The translations under genes and the position numbers were made by a program. The notes under the pieces were generated by a model that saw nothing but the letters and a program-made list of their open reading frames with translations, was not told the DNA's origin and did not search any database. A stretch of 57,584 nucleotides of DNA from Bacteroidales bacterium (GTDB taxonomy: Bacteria; Bacteroidota; Bacteroidia; Bacteroidales; P3): assembly GCA_024681475.1 (NCBI GenBank), contig JAILAT010000005.1:1-57584 (forward strand), given 5' to 3'. The stretch's first letter is position 1. Each line of letters starts with the position of its first letter. Below, piece after piece: positions 25,014 to 33,828 of the stretch.

Positions 25014-26609
25014 ATGAAACGAATATTGCTGATAGGACTGCTAGCCATTGTAATGCCGATTTCCCGGCTTGCTGCAGCCAACAACGACCAGATTCCCGAC
25101 ACAATCTATTGGAACGGAGAAAAATATGTTCTCTATATCGCTTGGGATGTTCCCTCTGTATTGGAGACCTATTACATCCAGTCGGGTGAGCAGTCACCGT
25201 TCACTACCTGGAAGACTAACCTGACACGTGGCCATATCGCCTATTATCAGTTCAATGAGTTCAACGGCAAGGTGATGCTTCTCCTTGATAGCGTGGAGGC
25301 CAAGAACTTCAAGACTCGCATGGGCAACCTATGGACGGAGGGCGGCATCGACACCACTGCCGTGCCGGCCTATTTCAAGATCGGTTCCCCTTTTGAGGAG
25401 ACGCTGTCCCCTGTCATTGATCTCAACCCGACTAACATCACCAAGGTCCACACGATGCAGATGGGCAACTCGGTGGCTGCCGACTGGTTTTCGGGAGTGC
25501 TTATGCTACAACTTGTTGCACCGCCGAAATCCCCTAAGGCCAAGACCGAGGAGGCCAAGGGAATTCGCTATATCGAGGTGGTGCGCGGCTGTATGGTCCG
25601 CAACGTGCTGGTGACGGAGAACGACAAGAAACAGATGAAGAAACTCGAGGAGATTCCTGCTGACAATGAGAGCCTTATCGCCAAGAAGGCCATCATGGAT
25701 ACCTACAAGGATTACCGCAACTATTATCTGCGTTGCACCATGGATGCCGAGGAGGTGCTCTTTGATGGACACGTGGGCCGTTTTGAGCAGGGCGAGATGC
25801 CGTTGGCCATGGGCCTGTGGGACAACCAACCGATAGTGACGCCATACAGCTGGATTCGTGACACTTGCGGACCTATGTTCGGCCATTGGCTCATACGCAA
25901 CGACTCCATTTTCCTCACCTCCATCGACGTGCATGTCGGCTCGGAGTATTACGACTACGAGGCTTTCCCGCTGCACAATACGGCTATTTTTGTCATGCCT
26001 TGGAAGCTGCCGATGCTGGCTACCTGGCTTTCCGGCGACTACGCTGTGCTTTACGGCGCCGTCGATTCCAACTCGTTCAGTGTTCAGACTTATATGGTCT
26101 ATAAGACGCAGAAGATCAGGGTGAAAGATGGTGTTATTACCCGTACCGACTGGTCGCCACGAAGCTTTGAAGAGGATGCCGTGCAGACCACTGTCAGCAT
26201 CTGCAACACTGCCGAGGTGTATTCCGTTGAAGACGACCAGCTCGTGGAGGCCGTGGGCAAGTTCAAGTCGCCCAAAAAGGCTCCGACCTATGAGGGTGGC
26301 TTGCCTATGCTGCGTAATTATTTGGCCAACAAGAAAATACAAGACGAACGTATGAAAGACCGTATCTTCCGTGTGAAGATTGCCTTTATGGTCAACTGCC
26401 AAGGCGAGGTGGGCAACTGGCAGGTGATCAGCAAAGGTAAGGGTGAACTCTTTGAGTTTGCGAATATTGTGGAAGGTGTGGTGAAGACCCTGCCAGGCAA
26501 ATGGGAGCCTGCCAAGGACAAAAAAGGTAAACCTGTCGACTGCTGGCAGTATATCGTGCTGACGGTCAAGAGTGGCTCGCTCACTAACTGCGCCTACGGG
26601 GAAGAATAA
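25014..26609 (+). CDS. Exported hypothetical protein with TonB-C-like C-terminal domain
   Basis: 531 residues. Signal peptide (MKRILLIGLLAIVMPI to LAAA). The long middle part has no recognised family. Residues from about 425 on (APTYEGGLPMLRNYLANKK, RVKIAFMVNCQGEVGNWQV, KTLPGKWEPAKDKKGKPVDC) follow the order of a TonB C-terminal fold as found at the end of many Bacteroidota envelope proteins. It lacks the TonB N-terminal anchor and Pro-rich stalk, so it is not an energy transducer of the usual type. It lies between the LytTR regulator and the efflux operon, with 117 and 157 base gaps. Confidence 0.65.
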   Translation: MKRILLIGLLAIVMPISRLAAANNDQIPDTIYWNGEKYVLYIAWDVPSVLETYYIQSGEQSPFTTWKTNLTRGHIAYYQFNEFNGKVMLLLDSVEAKNFKTRMGNLWTEGGIDTTAVPAYFKIGSPFEETLSPVIDLNPTNITKVHTMQMGNSVAADWFSGVLMLQLVAPPKSPKAKTEEAKGIRYIEVVRGCMVRNVLVTENDKKQMKKLEEIPADNESLIAKKAIMDTYKDYRNYYLRCTMDAEEVLFDGHVGRFEQGEMPLAMGLWDNQPIVTPYSWIRDTCGPMFGHWLIRNDSIFLTSIDVHVGSEYYDYEAFPLHNTAIFVMPWKLPMLATWLSGDYAVLYGAVDSNSFSVQTYMVYKTQKIRVKDGVITRTDWSPRSFEEDAVQTTVSICNTAEVYSVEDDQLVEAVGKFKSPKKAPTYEGGLPMLRNYLANKKIQDERMKDRIFRVKIAFMVNCQGEVGNWQVISKGKGELFEFANIVEGVVKTLPGKWEPAKDKKGKPVDCWQYIVLTVKSGSLTNCAYGEE

Positions 26610-26766
26610 TTTCATGCATTGCATTTTTTCTCCTCCTTTGCAATAATTTGGATATAGTCCACACTAATTAGAGCCGAAAGGAACAGTCGTTCCACACCGT
26701 GCTCCGTTCTTATTGTCAGCACTGGGTACGGCTGTGAAGCAATAGGTTAATTAATAATAATATAGC

Positions 26767-28059
26767 ATGAAAAAAGGTTTGGCCTTTGTAACAATATTGA
26801 TGCTGGTTCTCGGACATTGCGCCCAGGCACAGGACACGGTGCGGTTGACACTCGACAGCTGTCTGCGTTATGCCTATCAGCACAACGTGAATGTCCGCAC
26901 CGCCGAACTCAACCGCGAGGCGGCGCAGGTGGCGCTGACAGGCGCGAAACTCAATTTTCTGCCGTCGGTGTCGGCATCGGCAAGCAGCGGCTGGGCGTGG
27001 GGTGAACAAGATACGCGCAGCAGCAACTGTGGCGTCAATGCCAGCCTTACTTTGTTCAACGGATTCAGCAACTTACGCAACTACCAACAGGCCCAGCTGA
27101 CGGCCGAGCAGCGTGAACTGATGGTGGAACAGAAACAGAACGAGATATGTAGCCAGATTATCTCCGCCTACCTCACCATCCTGATGAACGAAGAGAAACT
27201 GACCTTCCAACAGGAGGTGCTGGAAACCAGCCATCAGCAACAGCTTGAGGGTGAGGTGAAATACGAGGTGGGACGTCTGCTCGAGAGCGACTACCAGCTG
27301 CTGGAAGCAAACTACCTCTCGGCGCTCTCCGACATTGAGAACACACGCCTGACCATCGTCAATAATCAACTGGCTTTGCGCACGTTGCTCTTCTGGGAGG
27401 AACCCTTCGTGCTGACTGCCATGCGTGGCGGCGACAGCCTGAGTGCCGAAGAACAGCATCTGGAGAATTTCGATTCGGTGCTTGCCCAGGCACGCCGTGC
27501 CATGCCCGATTGGCAGATCAGCGAGATGAACGTGGACATTGCGAAATACAATGTCGATATGGCCAAGGCGGCCTATATGCCATCGCTAAGTGTCAATGCA
27601 GGAGCTTCTTACAGCGACGGCAAGGTGCTCAGCGACGACCCGGTGACCAACATGGGCGGTGGCCTCGGCTCTAGCCTCACGCTGGGTCTCAGCATCCCCA
27701 TCCTCAACCGTGGCAACAGTTATGTGCAATACAAACAAAGCAAAATCAACCTGCGCGAGGCAGATCTGACCAACTACAATACACAACTCATGTTGACACA
27801 AGAGATTGAGTCGCAGTATCTCAACACGCGCCAGTCGCTCAACCGTTTCCGCACCACCGAGGCGATGGTCAAGGCCTATCATGCCAGCTACGAGGTCTAT
27901 GTGCTGAAATATGCCGCCGGAGCCATCACCACCGTGGAGATGCTTCAGCAGCAGGACAAGTATCTCTCCGCCTTGAACGAATATCTGCAGAACAAATACT
28001 CCTATATACTTGACAGCAAGCTGCTTGACAATTACACTGGTAAAGAGATAAAACTATAA
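26767..28059 (+). CDS. TolC-family outer membrane efflux protein
   Basis: 430 residues. Signal peptide to about residue 21 (GHCAQAQ). Two OEP repeats: the first from LTLDSCLRYAYQHNVNVRTAE, the second from INLREADLTNYNTQLM, each with long helices for the periplasmic tunnel. Length is normal for the family. It is the first gene of a four-gene operon and 16 bases ahead of the adaptor. It would form the outer-membrane exit duct of the MacAB-like pump. Substrate unknown. Confidence 0.92.
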   Translation: MKKGLAFVTILMLVLGHCAQAQDTVRLTLDSCLRYAYQHNVNVRTAELNREAAQVALTGAKLNFLPSVSASASSGWAWGEQDTRSSNCGVNASLTLFNGFSNLRNYQQAQLTAEQRELMVEQKQNEICSQIISAYLTILMNEEKLTFQQEVLETSHQQQLEGEVKYEVGRLLESDYQLLEANYLSALSDIENTRLTIVNNQLALRTLLFWEEPFVLTAMRGGDSLSAEEQHLENFDSVLAQARRAMPDWQISEMNVDIAKYNVDMAKAAYMPSLSVNAGASYSDGKVLSDDPVTNMGGGLGSSLTLGLSIPILNRGNSYVQYKQSKINLREADLTNYNTQLMLTQEIESQYLNTRQSLNRFRTTEAMVKAYHASYEVYVLKYAAGAITTVEMLQQQDKYLSALNEYLQNKYSYILDSKLLDNYTGKEIKL

Positions 28060-28075
28060 AAGCATATCATTCATT

Positions 28076-29254
28076 ATGAAGAAAAAGACGATAATAATCA
28101 TTGCGGTCGCAGCCCTGGTCTTCGTCGTTCTTGTGTTGGCTGTTGTACTGATGCACCCCAAGGAGATGTTGCAGGTCAACTCCGATGACGCAGTGCAGGG
28201 CACTATCGAGAACACCATCACCGCTACCGGCGAAATACAGCCCGTCTACAAAGTCGATGTGGGTACCCAGGTGAGCGGCATCGTCGAAAAGCTCTATGTG
28301 GACTACAATTCCGAGGTGAAGAAGGGGCAGCTCCTTGCAGAGCTCGACAAGTCGACACTCAACGAGGCGGTGAAGCAGTCGAAGGCTAGCCTGAGTACTG
28401 CGCAGAGCAGTAAGTTGCTGGCACAGAAGAATTTTGACCGCATCGCTGCGCTTTACGAGAAGAAGGCCGCCACCCAGGAAGAGTATGACCAGGCCGAGAC
28501 ACAGCTACAACAGGCCAAGAACCAGCTCATCACCGCACAGAGTAACTACGAGAATGCGTTGACCAACCTGAAATATGCCGAAATTTATTCTCCCATTGAC
28601 GGCATCATCCTGAGCAAGTCGGTGGAGGAGGGCCAGACCGTGGCTTCCGCATTCAGCACCCCGACCATTTTCACCATCGCCAAGAACCTGGTAGATATGC
28701 AAGTGGAGGCTGACGTCGACGAGGCCGACATCGGTGCCATCAGGGATGGACAACAGGTGTTTTTCTCTGTCGATGCCTTTCCTCTCGACCAGTTCTCCGG
28801 CAGCGTGCGACAGATTCGGCTGGAGCCTACCGTGACTTCTAACGTAGTGACTTACAAGGTAATAATAGATGCTCCCAATCCTGATGGAAAACTGTTTCCC
28901 GGTATGACGGCCAACATCAGCATCCTTACTGACAAAGATGAAGGCGTGCTGGTGTCGCTGGAGGCCACCACGCTCGAGATCGACCCCGAGATGGAGGCCT
29001 ATCTGCAGAAGAATGGCTACACCGTGCAGCGCTCTCAGGCAGGCCCTGAGGTGACGACAGTCTTTGTCCAGAAGCAGAAGACATTGGAAGAGAGGATTAT
29101 AAGTACAGGACTGGGCGATGGCGTCAATGTCGTTGTCAAGAGTGGTGTCGAGGAAGGTGAGACGGTGGTGCGCAGCTTGGCCAAGGTGAGAGGCAAACAG
29201 AAAGAGAAGGGTGGTGTCTTTCAGATGGGCCCGCCGGAAAGGAAGAAACGCTAA
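28076..29254 (+). CDS. MacA-like periplasmic adaptor (HlyD/MFP family)
   Basis: 392 residues. N-terminal TM anchor (about 5-27), lipoyl half domains (GTQVSGIVEKLYVDYNSEVK and YAEIYSPIDGIILSKSV), a helical hairpin of coiled-coil type (about 100-165, rich in A/Q/K), then a beta-barrel (AFPLDQFSGSVRQIRLEP) and membrane-proximal domain. The order is typical of MacA, which links MacB to TolC. The Lys/Arg-rich end (GPPERKKR) is in the periplasm by topology. The ATPase gene follows after 39 bases. Confidence 0.93.
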   Translation: MKKKTIIIIAVAALVFVVLVLAVVLMHPKEMLQVNSDDAVQGTIENTITATGEIQPVYKVDVGTQVSGIVEKLYVDYNSEVKKGQLLAELDKSTLNEAVKQSKASLSTAQSSKLLAQKNFDRIAALYEKKAATQEEYDQAETQLQQAKNQLITAQSNYENALTNLKYAEIYSPIDGIILSKSVEEGQTVASAFSTPTIFTIAKNLVDMQVEADVDEADIGAIRDGQQVFFSVDAFPLDQFSGSVRQIRLEPTVTSNVVTYKVIIDAPNPDGKLFPGMTANISILTDKDEGVLVSLEATTLEIDPEMEAYLQKNGYTVQRSQAGPEVTTVFVQKQKTLEERIISTGLGDGVNVVVKSGVEEGETVVRSLAKVRGKQKEKGGVFQMGPPERKKR

Positions 29255-29293
29255 TTGCAGTGGCGTGAGGTGCATTCAATAGTTGGGAAAACG

Positions 29294-30031
29294 ATGAGTA
29301 TCATAGAGATAAACAATCTGCGGCGAGATTTTCAGGTCGGCGACGAGGTGGTCCACGCGTTGCGGGGCATCTCTTTCGGCATCGAGCAGGGCGAATTTGT
29401 CAGTATCATGGGCACTTCGGGCAGCGGCAAGTCGACGCTGCTGAACATCCTGGGCTGTCTCGATACGCCCACTTCCGGCGACTATATCATCGACGGCACC
29501 AATGTGCGCGACTTGTCGAAACGTAAGCTGGCAACACTCCGCAACCGCAAGATAGGCTTTGTGTTTCAGAGCTATAACCTCCTTCCGCGTACCTCGGCGT
29601 TGGAGAATGTGGAGCTGCCGCTGCTTTACAACAAACAGTACAGTGCGCGTCAGCGCCGCGAGCGCGCCATGGAGGCCATCTGCCTTGTCGGTCTCGAAGA
29701 GCGCAAGAACCATACTTCGACGCAACTCTCTGGCGGTCAGCAACAACGAGTGGCCATAGCCCGTGCCTTGGTCAACAATCCCGTCATCTTGCTGGCCGAC
29801 GAGGCAACGGGTAATCTGGACACGCGTACCTCATACGAAATCATGGCGTTGTTCCAGAAGCTCCATGCCAATGGCACTACTATCGCCTTCGTTACCCATG
29901 AGCCTGATATAGCGAATTTTACGAACCGGACAATCAAACTGCGCGATGGCCATATCACCGATGACATTCCTGTGGACACCCAGGACGCCCAGGTGGCACT
30001 GGAGGCCTTGCCTGTGGGCGACGACTATTGA
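29294..30031 (+). CDS. MacB-type ABC transporter ATP-binding protein
   Basis: 245 residues from ATG 29294. A TTG start at 29255 would add 13 residues unlike any family member. Walker A GTSGSGKST (40-48), Q-loop FVFQSYNLLPRTSALENVELP, signature LSGGQQQRVAIARAL, Walker B VILLADEATGNLD and switch His in AFVTHEPDIA are complete. This is the LolD/MacB/FtsE class. In E. coli MacB the ATPase and permease are one chain; here they are separate genes, as in many Bacteroidota. Confidence 0.95.
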   Translation: MSIIEINNLRRDFQVGDEVVHALRGISFGIEQGEFVSIMGTSGSGKSTLLNILGCLDTPTSGDYIIDGTNVRDLSKRKLATLRNRKIGFVFQSYNLLPRTSALENVELPLLYNKQYSARQRRERAMEAICLVGLEERKNHTSTQLSGGQQQRVAIARALVNNPVILLADEATGNLDTRTSYEIMALFQKLHANGTTIAFVTHEPDIANFTNRTIKLRDGHITDDIPVDTQDAQVALEALPVGDDY

Positions 30032-30086
30032 TGTGACAAGGACTCCATGACAATTTAACTGTCAGTAAAGCAAATAAATGTGAGCA

Positions 30087-31307
30087 ATGAATATTACCAA
30101 TCTGCTGAAAATAGCCCTGCAAGCCATTGGCCGTAACAAGATGCGCGCCATGCTCACCATGCTGGGTATCATCATAGGAATTGCTGCCGTTATCACTATG
30201 TTGTCGTTGGGCGAGAGTGTCAGGCAGAGCATGAAGGATGAATTTGCCGAGATGGGCACCAACTCCATCATGGTGATGCCGGCACGCCAGCGCCGTGGCG
30301 GTGTCGATATGGGCAAATCGGTCTCCAAAAGCCTGGATTTGAAGGACTATAATGCCCTCCGGGAAGGATGCCACTATGTGGCGGCCTTCTCGCCGACAGT
30401 ATCGACGGGCGCTCAGATGGTTTACGGCTCCAGAAACCATTCCGGCGCGGTGACGGGTGTGTCGCCAGACTATTTGATAATCAACAATTACACCATGGAG
30501 CGAGGACTGATGTTCACCGAGATGGATGTGAAGTCTTATGCCAAGGTCTGCGTCCTCGGCAAGACCGTCGTCGATGAACTTTTCCCCGACGGCAGCAATC
30601 CTGTGGGGCAGACTGTCCGCTTCGGCAACATACCGATGAAAGTCATCGGCGTGCTGAAGAGCAAAGGGCAGGGCAACATGGGCCAAGATGCCGACGACCT
30701 CGCCTTGGCACCCTATACCACGGTGCAGAAACGTTTCATGGGTATCAACTACTTCAACATGCTGATGGCTAGCGCAATAAATCAGGAATCCTCCGAGTTG
30801 GCAGCAACGGAAATCACGCATATCTTGCGTTCCACACATAACATCGGACCCGACGACGAGGACGATTTCGAGGTGATGACGATGGACGAGATTTTGACTT
30901 CGATGGACTCGGTGATGTCGCTGCTCACATTACTGCTCACCTGCATTGCCGGCATCTCGCTTGTGGTGGGTGGCATCGGTATTATGAACATTATGTATGT
31001 CACTGTCACTGAGCGTACTCGAGAGATTGGCCTACGTATGTCCATCGGTGCCCAGCAGCGCGATATCCTTATGCAGTTCCTGCTCGAGAGTGTGGTGCTC
31101 AGCCTGTTGGGTGGCATGATTGGCATCGTGCTGGGCATCGGCATGGCTTACATCGCCAGCATGCTGATGAAGACCCCCTATATCATTAGTTATTCGGCCA
31201 TTGCACTCAGTTTCTTCGTCTGTGTCGCCGTGGGAGTTTTCTTTGGATGGTATCCTGCCAAGAAGGCTGCCAATCTGGATCCTATCCAGGCGCTGCGCTG
31301 GGAATAG
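30087..31307 (+). CDS. MacB-type ABC transporter permease (FtsX family)
   Basis: 406 residues. N-terminal TM at about 21-42 (MLTMLGIIIGIAAVITML), a large periplasmic MacB core of about 230 residues, then three TM segments at about 285-310, 332-360 and 370-390 (LVVGGIGIMNIMYVTVTERT, GLRMSIGAQQRDIL). The end PAKKAANLDPIQALRWE is the usual family tail. It lies 55 bases after its ATPase. With TolC and MacA homologues it forms a complete tripartite exporter for peptides, lipids, toxins or antibiotics (substrate not deducible). Confidence 0.94.
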   Translation: MNITNLLKIALQAIGRNKMRAMLTMLGIIIGIAAVITMLSLGESVRQSMKDEFAEMGTNSIMVMPARQRRGGVDMGKSVSKSLDLKDYNALREGCHYVAAFSPTVSTGAQMVYGSRNHSGAVTGVSPDYLIINNYTMERGLMFTEMDVKSYAKVCVLGKTVVDELFPDGSNPVGQTVRFGNIPMKVIGVLKSKGQGNMGQDADDLALAPYTTVQKRFMGINYFNMLMASAINQESSELAATEITHILRSTHNIGPDDEDDFEVMTMDEILTSMDSVMSLLTLLLTCIAGISLVVGGIGIMNIMYVTVTERTREIGLRMSIGAQQRDILMQFLLESVVLSLLGGMIGIVLGIGMAYIASMLMKTPYIISYSAIALSFFVCVAVGVFFGWYPAKKAANLDPIQALRWE

Positions 31308-31311
31308 ACAC

Positions 31312-31340
31312 AAAAAAAGCGCCCTGCAGTGTTGCAGGGC
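31312..31340 (-). terminator. Hairpin with T tract on the minus strand
   Basis: A perfect 8-bp stem (gccctgca / tgcagggc, loop gtgt) at 31321-31340 is followed on the minus strand by gc and seven T. It lies right after the permease stop and could also end that plus-strand transcript. It would serve the small minus-strand ORF at 31486-31656. Confidence 0.6.
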
Positions 31341-31485
31341 AGGGTCTTATGGACTACCTTTTTGAAAACAGAGGTCGAAACATGTTCTTCGTCAGTTGTA
31401 CTTACAAGAGGGTTTGATTTCCAATCTGTTGTGTGAAGCCAGTAGTTTCTGTGTAGGGGTGGAGCCTTTTGGTTTGTCGGGAAGA

Positions 31486-31656
31486 TCAATTGTTGATGAT
31501 TGAGCCACAGAGGCACAATGCGAAAATGACAACAGCGCTAACGATATAAGGTAGCGAGCTATGAAGTTCTTTTAGTGTCATAGCTTTTCTGTCGAGATTT
31601 TCTTCTGCTTTTGTTTTGAGAGTCCCTTCTGCTTTTGTTTTGAGAGTGTCTTCCAT
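31486..31656 (-). CDS. Possible 56-residue single-TM protein with internal repeats
   Basis: From ATG 31656 the product starts MEDTLKTKAEGTLKTKAEE and ends in a TM helix (LPYIVSAVVIFALCLCGSI). The first part is coded by a tandem 24-base repeat (see 31603-31691). A terminator with seven T lies downstream on the same strand, which supports a transcript. The frame continues open further upstream to 31740, so the start is uncertain. No homologue is recognised, and it could be chance. Confidence 0.35.
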   Translation of the reverse strand: MEDTLKTKAEGTLKTKAEENLDRKAMTLKELHSSLPYIVSAVVIFALCLCGSIINN

Positions 31657-31691
31657 AATGATCTTCCGTTTAGCTTTTGTTTTGAGGGTCT
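31603..31691. repeat. Three copies of a 20-24 base repeat
   Basis: Copies at 31603-31626 and 31627-31650 are tandem and differ at two or three bases near the end (unit ttctgcttttgttttgagag plus 4 bases). A partial copy lies at 31672-31691. Translated on the minus strand the units give LKTKAEGT-like repeats. There is no spacer structure of a CRISPR array. Confidence 0.7.
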
Positions 31692-31933
31692 CCCTTTTCT
31701 GTTTTCGGATGCAAAAATATACACTATTTTTTTTACCCACAAACGAAAATACAAAGTATCAATCAATTTTGACACATTTACAAAATGTTAAAATTAGAAA
31801 TTATTGAATATCAATGTGTAATAAGATGAGTTGCCGATTTGTCCAAGCAAAATTTTACCGGAGAAACGACCTTGTTGAAGGCCATTTCCATCCTGTTTGT
31901 TAGAAAAAGAAGTGGTGTAAAAAGAGCTGCTTC

Positions 31934-33697
31934 TTACTTTTGCTTTTTGCGGAATTCTGACGGGGTCAGCGCATAGCGTTTCTTGAAGTTTCGGGTATAG
32001 AGGCTGTTGCTGGTGAAGCCGCAGGCTGTGGCCACATCGGCGACGGACATCTCGGGTTGGTTGGTCAAAAGTTGGGTGCTGTAGATAAGCCGGACTTCAT
32101 TCAGGAATGCCGTCAAAGAATTGTATTCGCTCCCTTGTGCGAAAGCGGCGCCCAGACGGTCTTTGCTCAAATGAAGATGGTCCATAAGGTATTGTCGGTC
32201 AATGCGTGAATCGGTAAAGAGCTTGTTGTCCACAATATAGTGGCGCAGATAATTGAACAACTCCTTGTCGCTCAATGCGGCGAGTTCGGCAGGGGTCAAT
32301 TCTTTCTGTACGGTCGGCTTTCCCGTGTCGCCAGCCAGATGCCCTTCCGCTGTCAGATATTTCTTTTCGAAAGCAATACGGTCGGTGATTTCTTTCTTAA
32401 GGGCGGCATTCTTTCTTCGGATGCTACGTGCTTGTATATTCAGATACATGGCAAAAAAGGCCACAAGAACAGCAATAATTGTCATTGCTCCCGCGATGAT
32501 GGCGTTGCGATGCGACAAGTGCTTTTCTTGTTCCAGTGCCATCAGATGCTCCTGTTCGCGGAAGCGGGCTGCATATTCTTGTGCTGCCGCTGTTCGCTCT
32601 GATTTGTTTAGCTCATTGTTCAAGCTGGCGTATCGATTAAGATAATCAATACATTGTTCCAGGTGACCGTAATGTTGTGCTGCTATCGCCCGGTTGTATA
32701 GCAAGATGGCATAGTCATGGTGCATTGTGTCGTCACCCCATTTGGCTTCCAGCTCGTCGTAGAAGGTCAGCATCTTGGGATAATAGCCTAGTTTGCACCA
32801 TGTTGAGGATATCAGTTTGCGTCCGTCAAAACTATTGCCGTAGTCGGTCTGCTCGTAAAGTTGACAGTAGTGGCGTGCCTGTGCTTGGCTGTCGGGCAGC
32901 GTTGCATAGGAGTATGCCAGAAAGCCATAGGCTTGACCTGTATAGTAGTCGATGTACACAGGTATCATCTCTTCATCGGGCATTCTGGGCGAAAGGTCGT
33001 TGTAGACACTCGGATTGTCGGCAAAGTCTTGCAGCATCTCCAGAATACTCTGGGCTACAGGTATTATTTCTTCCATACGACCCATCCATTCAAGTGAGCG
33101 AATCTTTCTTTTCAAGCAGCGGATGCAAGCGTCCATCTCGGAGAATTTATGTACTCTGTAGAGTTGATTGATGGCATCGTCAATTTTTTCGAAACCCTCT
33201 TCTGTGCGCCCCAGGCGGATAAGCACCTCTCCAATATTCGCTTGGGTGACAAACATTTCGATATTATCGCCAGACAGCCGACATATTTCGAGATATTGAG
33301 TGCTGTACTTGAGAAGCATCTCGTCGTCTTGACGTCCGTTGGCAATAGCAACAAGCAAACTGAGTACATCCGCCTGCTGCTCCAAACTCAGATCCTTCTT
33401 CTCCAGCAGTTTTTGGCAAATTGATTGAGCTTCAGAGGATAAGGATTCGCCATGGTAATACACTTTGGCACGCGTCAGCTCGGCATAGAAAGCACTGGCG
33501 TTGCCCAGCATCTCAGCCGAGTCGACGATCATCAGCGCCTGCTCAGGGTCGCTGATGGATATCTGTATTGCATTTTCTAACGTGTAGCGCGACGCTGCCA
33601 CGCTCTTGGCGTTGTCTTCTTTGTTGGAGTTGTGGCTGCAGGCGGCAAGCAGTAATGCTGATACACAGATTGTTATGATTTGTATAGATGCCTTCAT
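31934..33697 (-). CDS. Lipoprotein-TPR-TM-AraC one-component regulator
   Basis: 587 residues from ATG 33697. The longer frame to 33760 adds 21 residues before a clear lipoprotein leader (SALLLAACS). Residues about 30-400 are helical repeats of TPR type in the periplasm. A TM segment (IIAGAMTIIAVLVAFFAMYL) at about 418-440 is followed by a coiled coil, then a C-terminal AraC double HTH (LMDHLHLSKDRLGAAF and VADVATACGFTSNSLYTRNF, ending PSEFRKKQ). This resembles the DNA-binding output of hybrid two-component systems without kinase or receiver. A periplasmic signal would act directly on DNA. Target genes are unknown. Confidence 0.85.
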   Translation of the reverse strand: MKASIQIITICVSALLLAACSHNSNKEDNAKSVAASRYTLENAIQISISDPEQALMIVDSAEMLGNASAFYAELTRAKVYYHGESLSSEAQSICQKLLEKKDLSLEQQADVLSLLVAIANGRQDDEMLLKYSTQYLEICRLSGDNIEMFVTQANIGEVLIRLGRTEEGFEKIDDAINQLYRVHKFSEMDACIRCLKRKIRSLEWMGRMEEIIPVAQSILEMLQDFADNPSVYNDLSPRMPDEEMIPVYIDYYTGQAYGFLAYSYATLPDSQAQARHYCQLYEQTDYGNSFDGRKLISSTWCKLGYYPKMLTFYDELEAKWGDDTMHHDYAILLYNRAIAAQHYGHLEQCIDYLNRYASLNNELNKSERTAAAQEYAARFREQEHLMALEQEKHLSHRNAIIAGAMTIIAVLVAFFAMYLNIQARSIRRKNAALKKEITDRIAFEKKYLTAEGHLAGDTGKPTVQKELTPAELAALSDKELFNYLRHYIVDNKLFTDSRIDRQYLMDHLHLSKDRLGAAFAQGSEYNSLTAFLNEVRLIYSTQLLTNQPEMSVADVATACGFTSNSLYTRNFKKRYALTPSEFRKKQK

Positions 33698-33717
33698 TCT
33701 TGTGAATATTCTTTTTG

Positions 33718-33749
33718 CAAAAATACGAAAAAAAATCCATTTGCGCAAG
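33718..33749 (-). promoter_or_regulatory. Promoter of the TPR-AraC regulator
   Basis: Minus strand: TATTTTTG at 33718-33725 and CTTG at 33746-33749 (one mismatch to TTTG) with a 20-base spacer. The start codon lies 21 bases downstream. Confidence 0.5.
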
Positions 33750-33828
33750 CATGAATACAAAAAAACAATCGTTTCGCCGAAAAAAACAAAACGTAATCCT
33801 GTCAGGGTTTCTATGCAATGGTATGCTG

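Noticed and set aside
31603..31691. CRISPR-like array
   Set aside because: Only three units, two of them directly tandem without spacers, and no cas genes.
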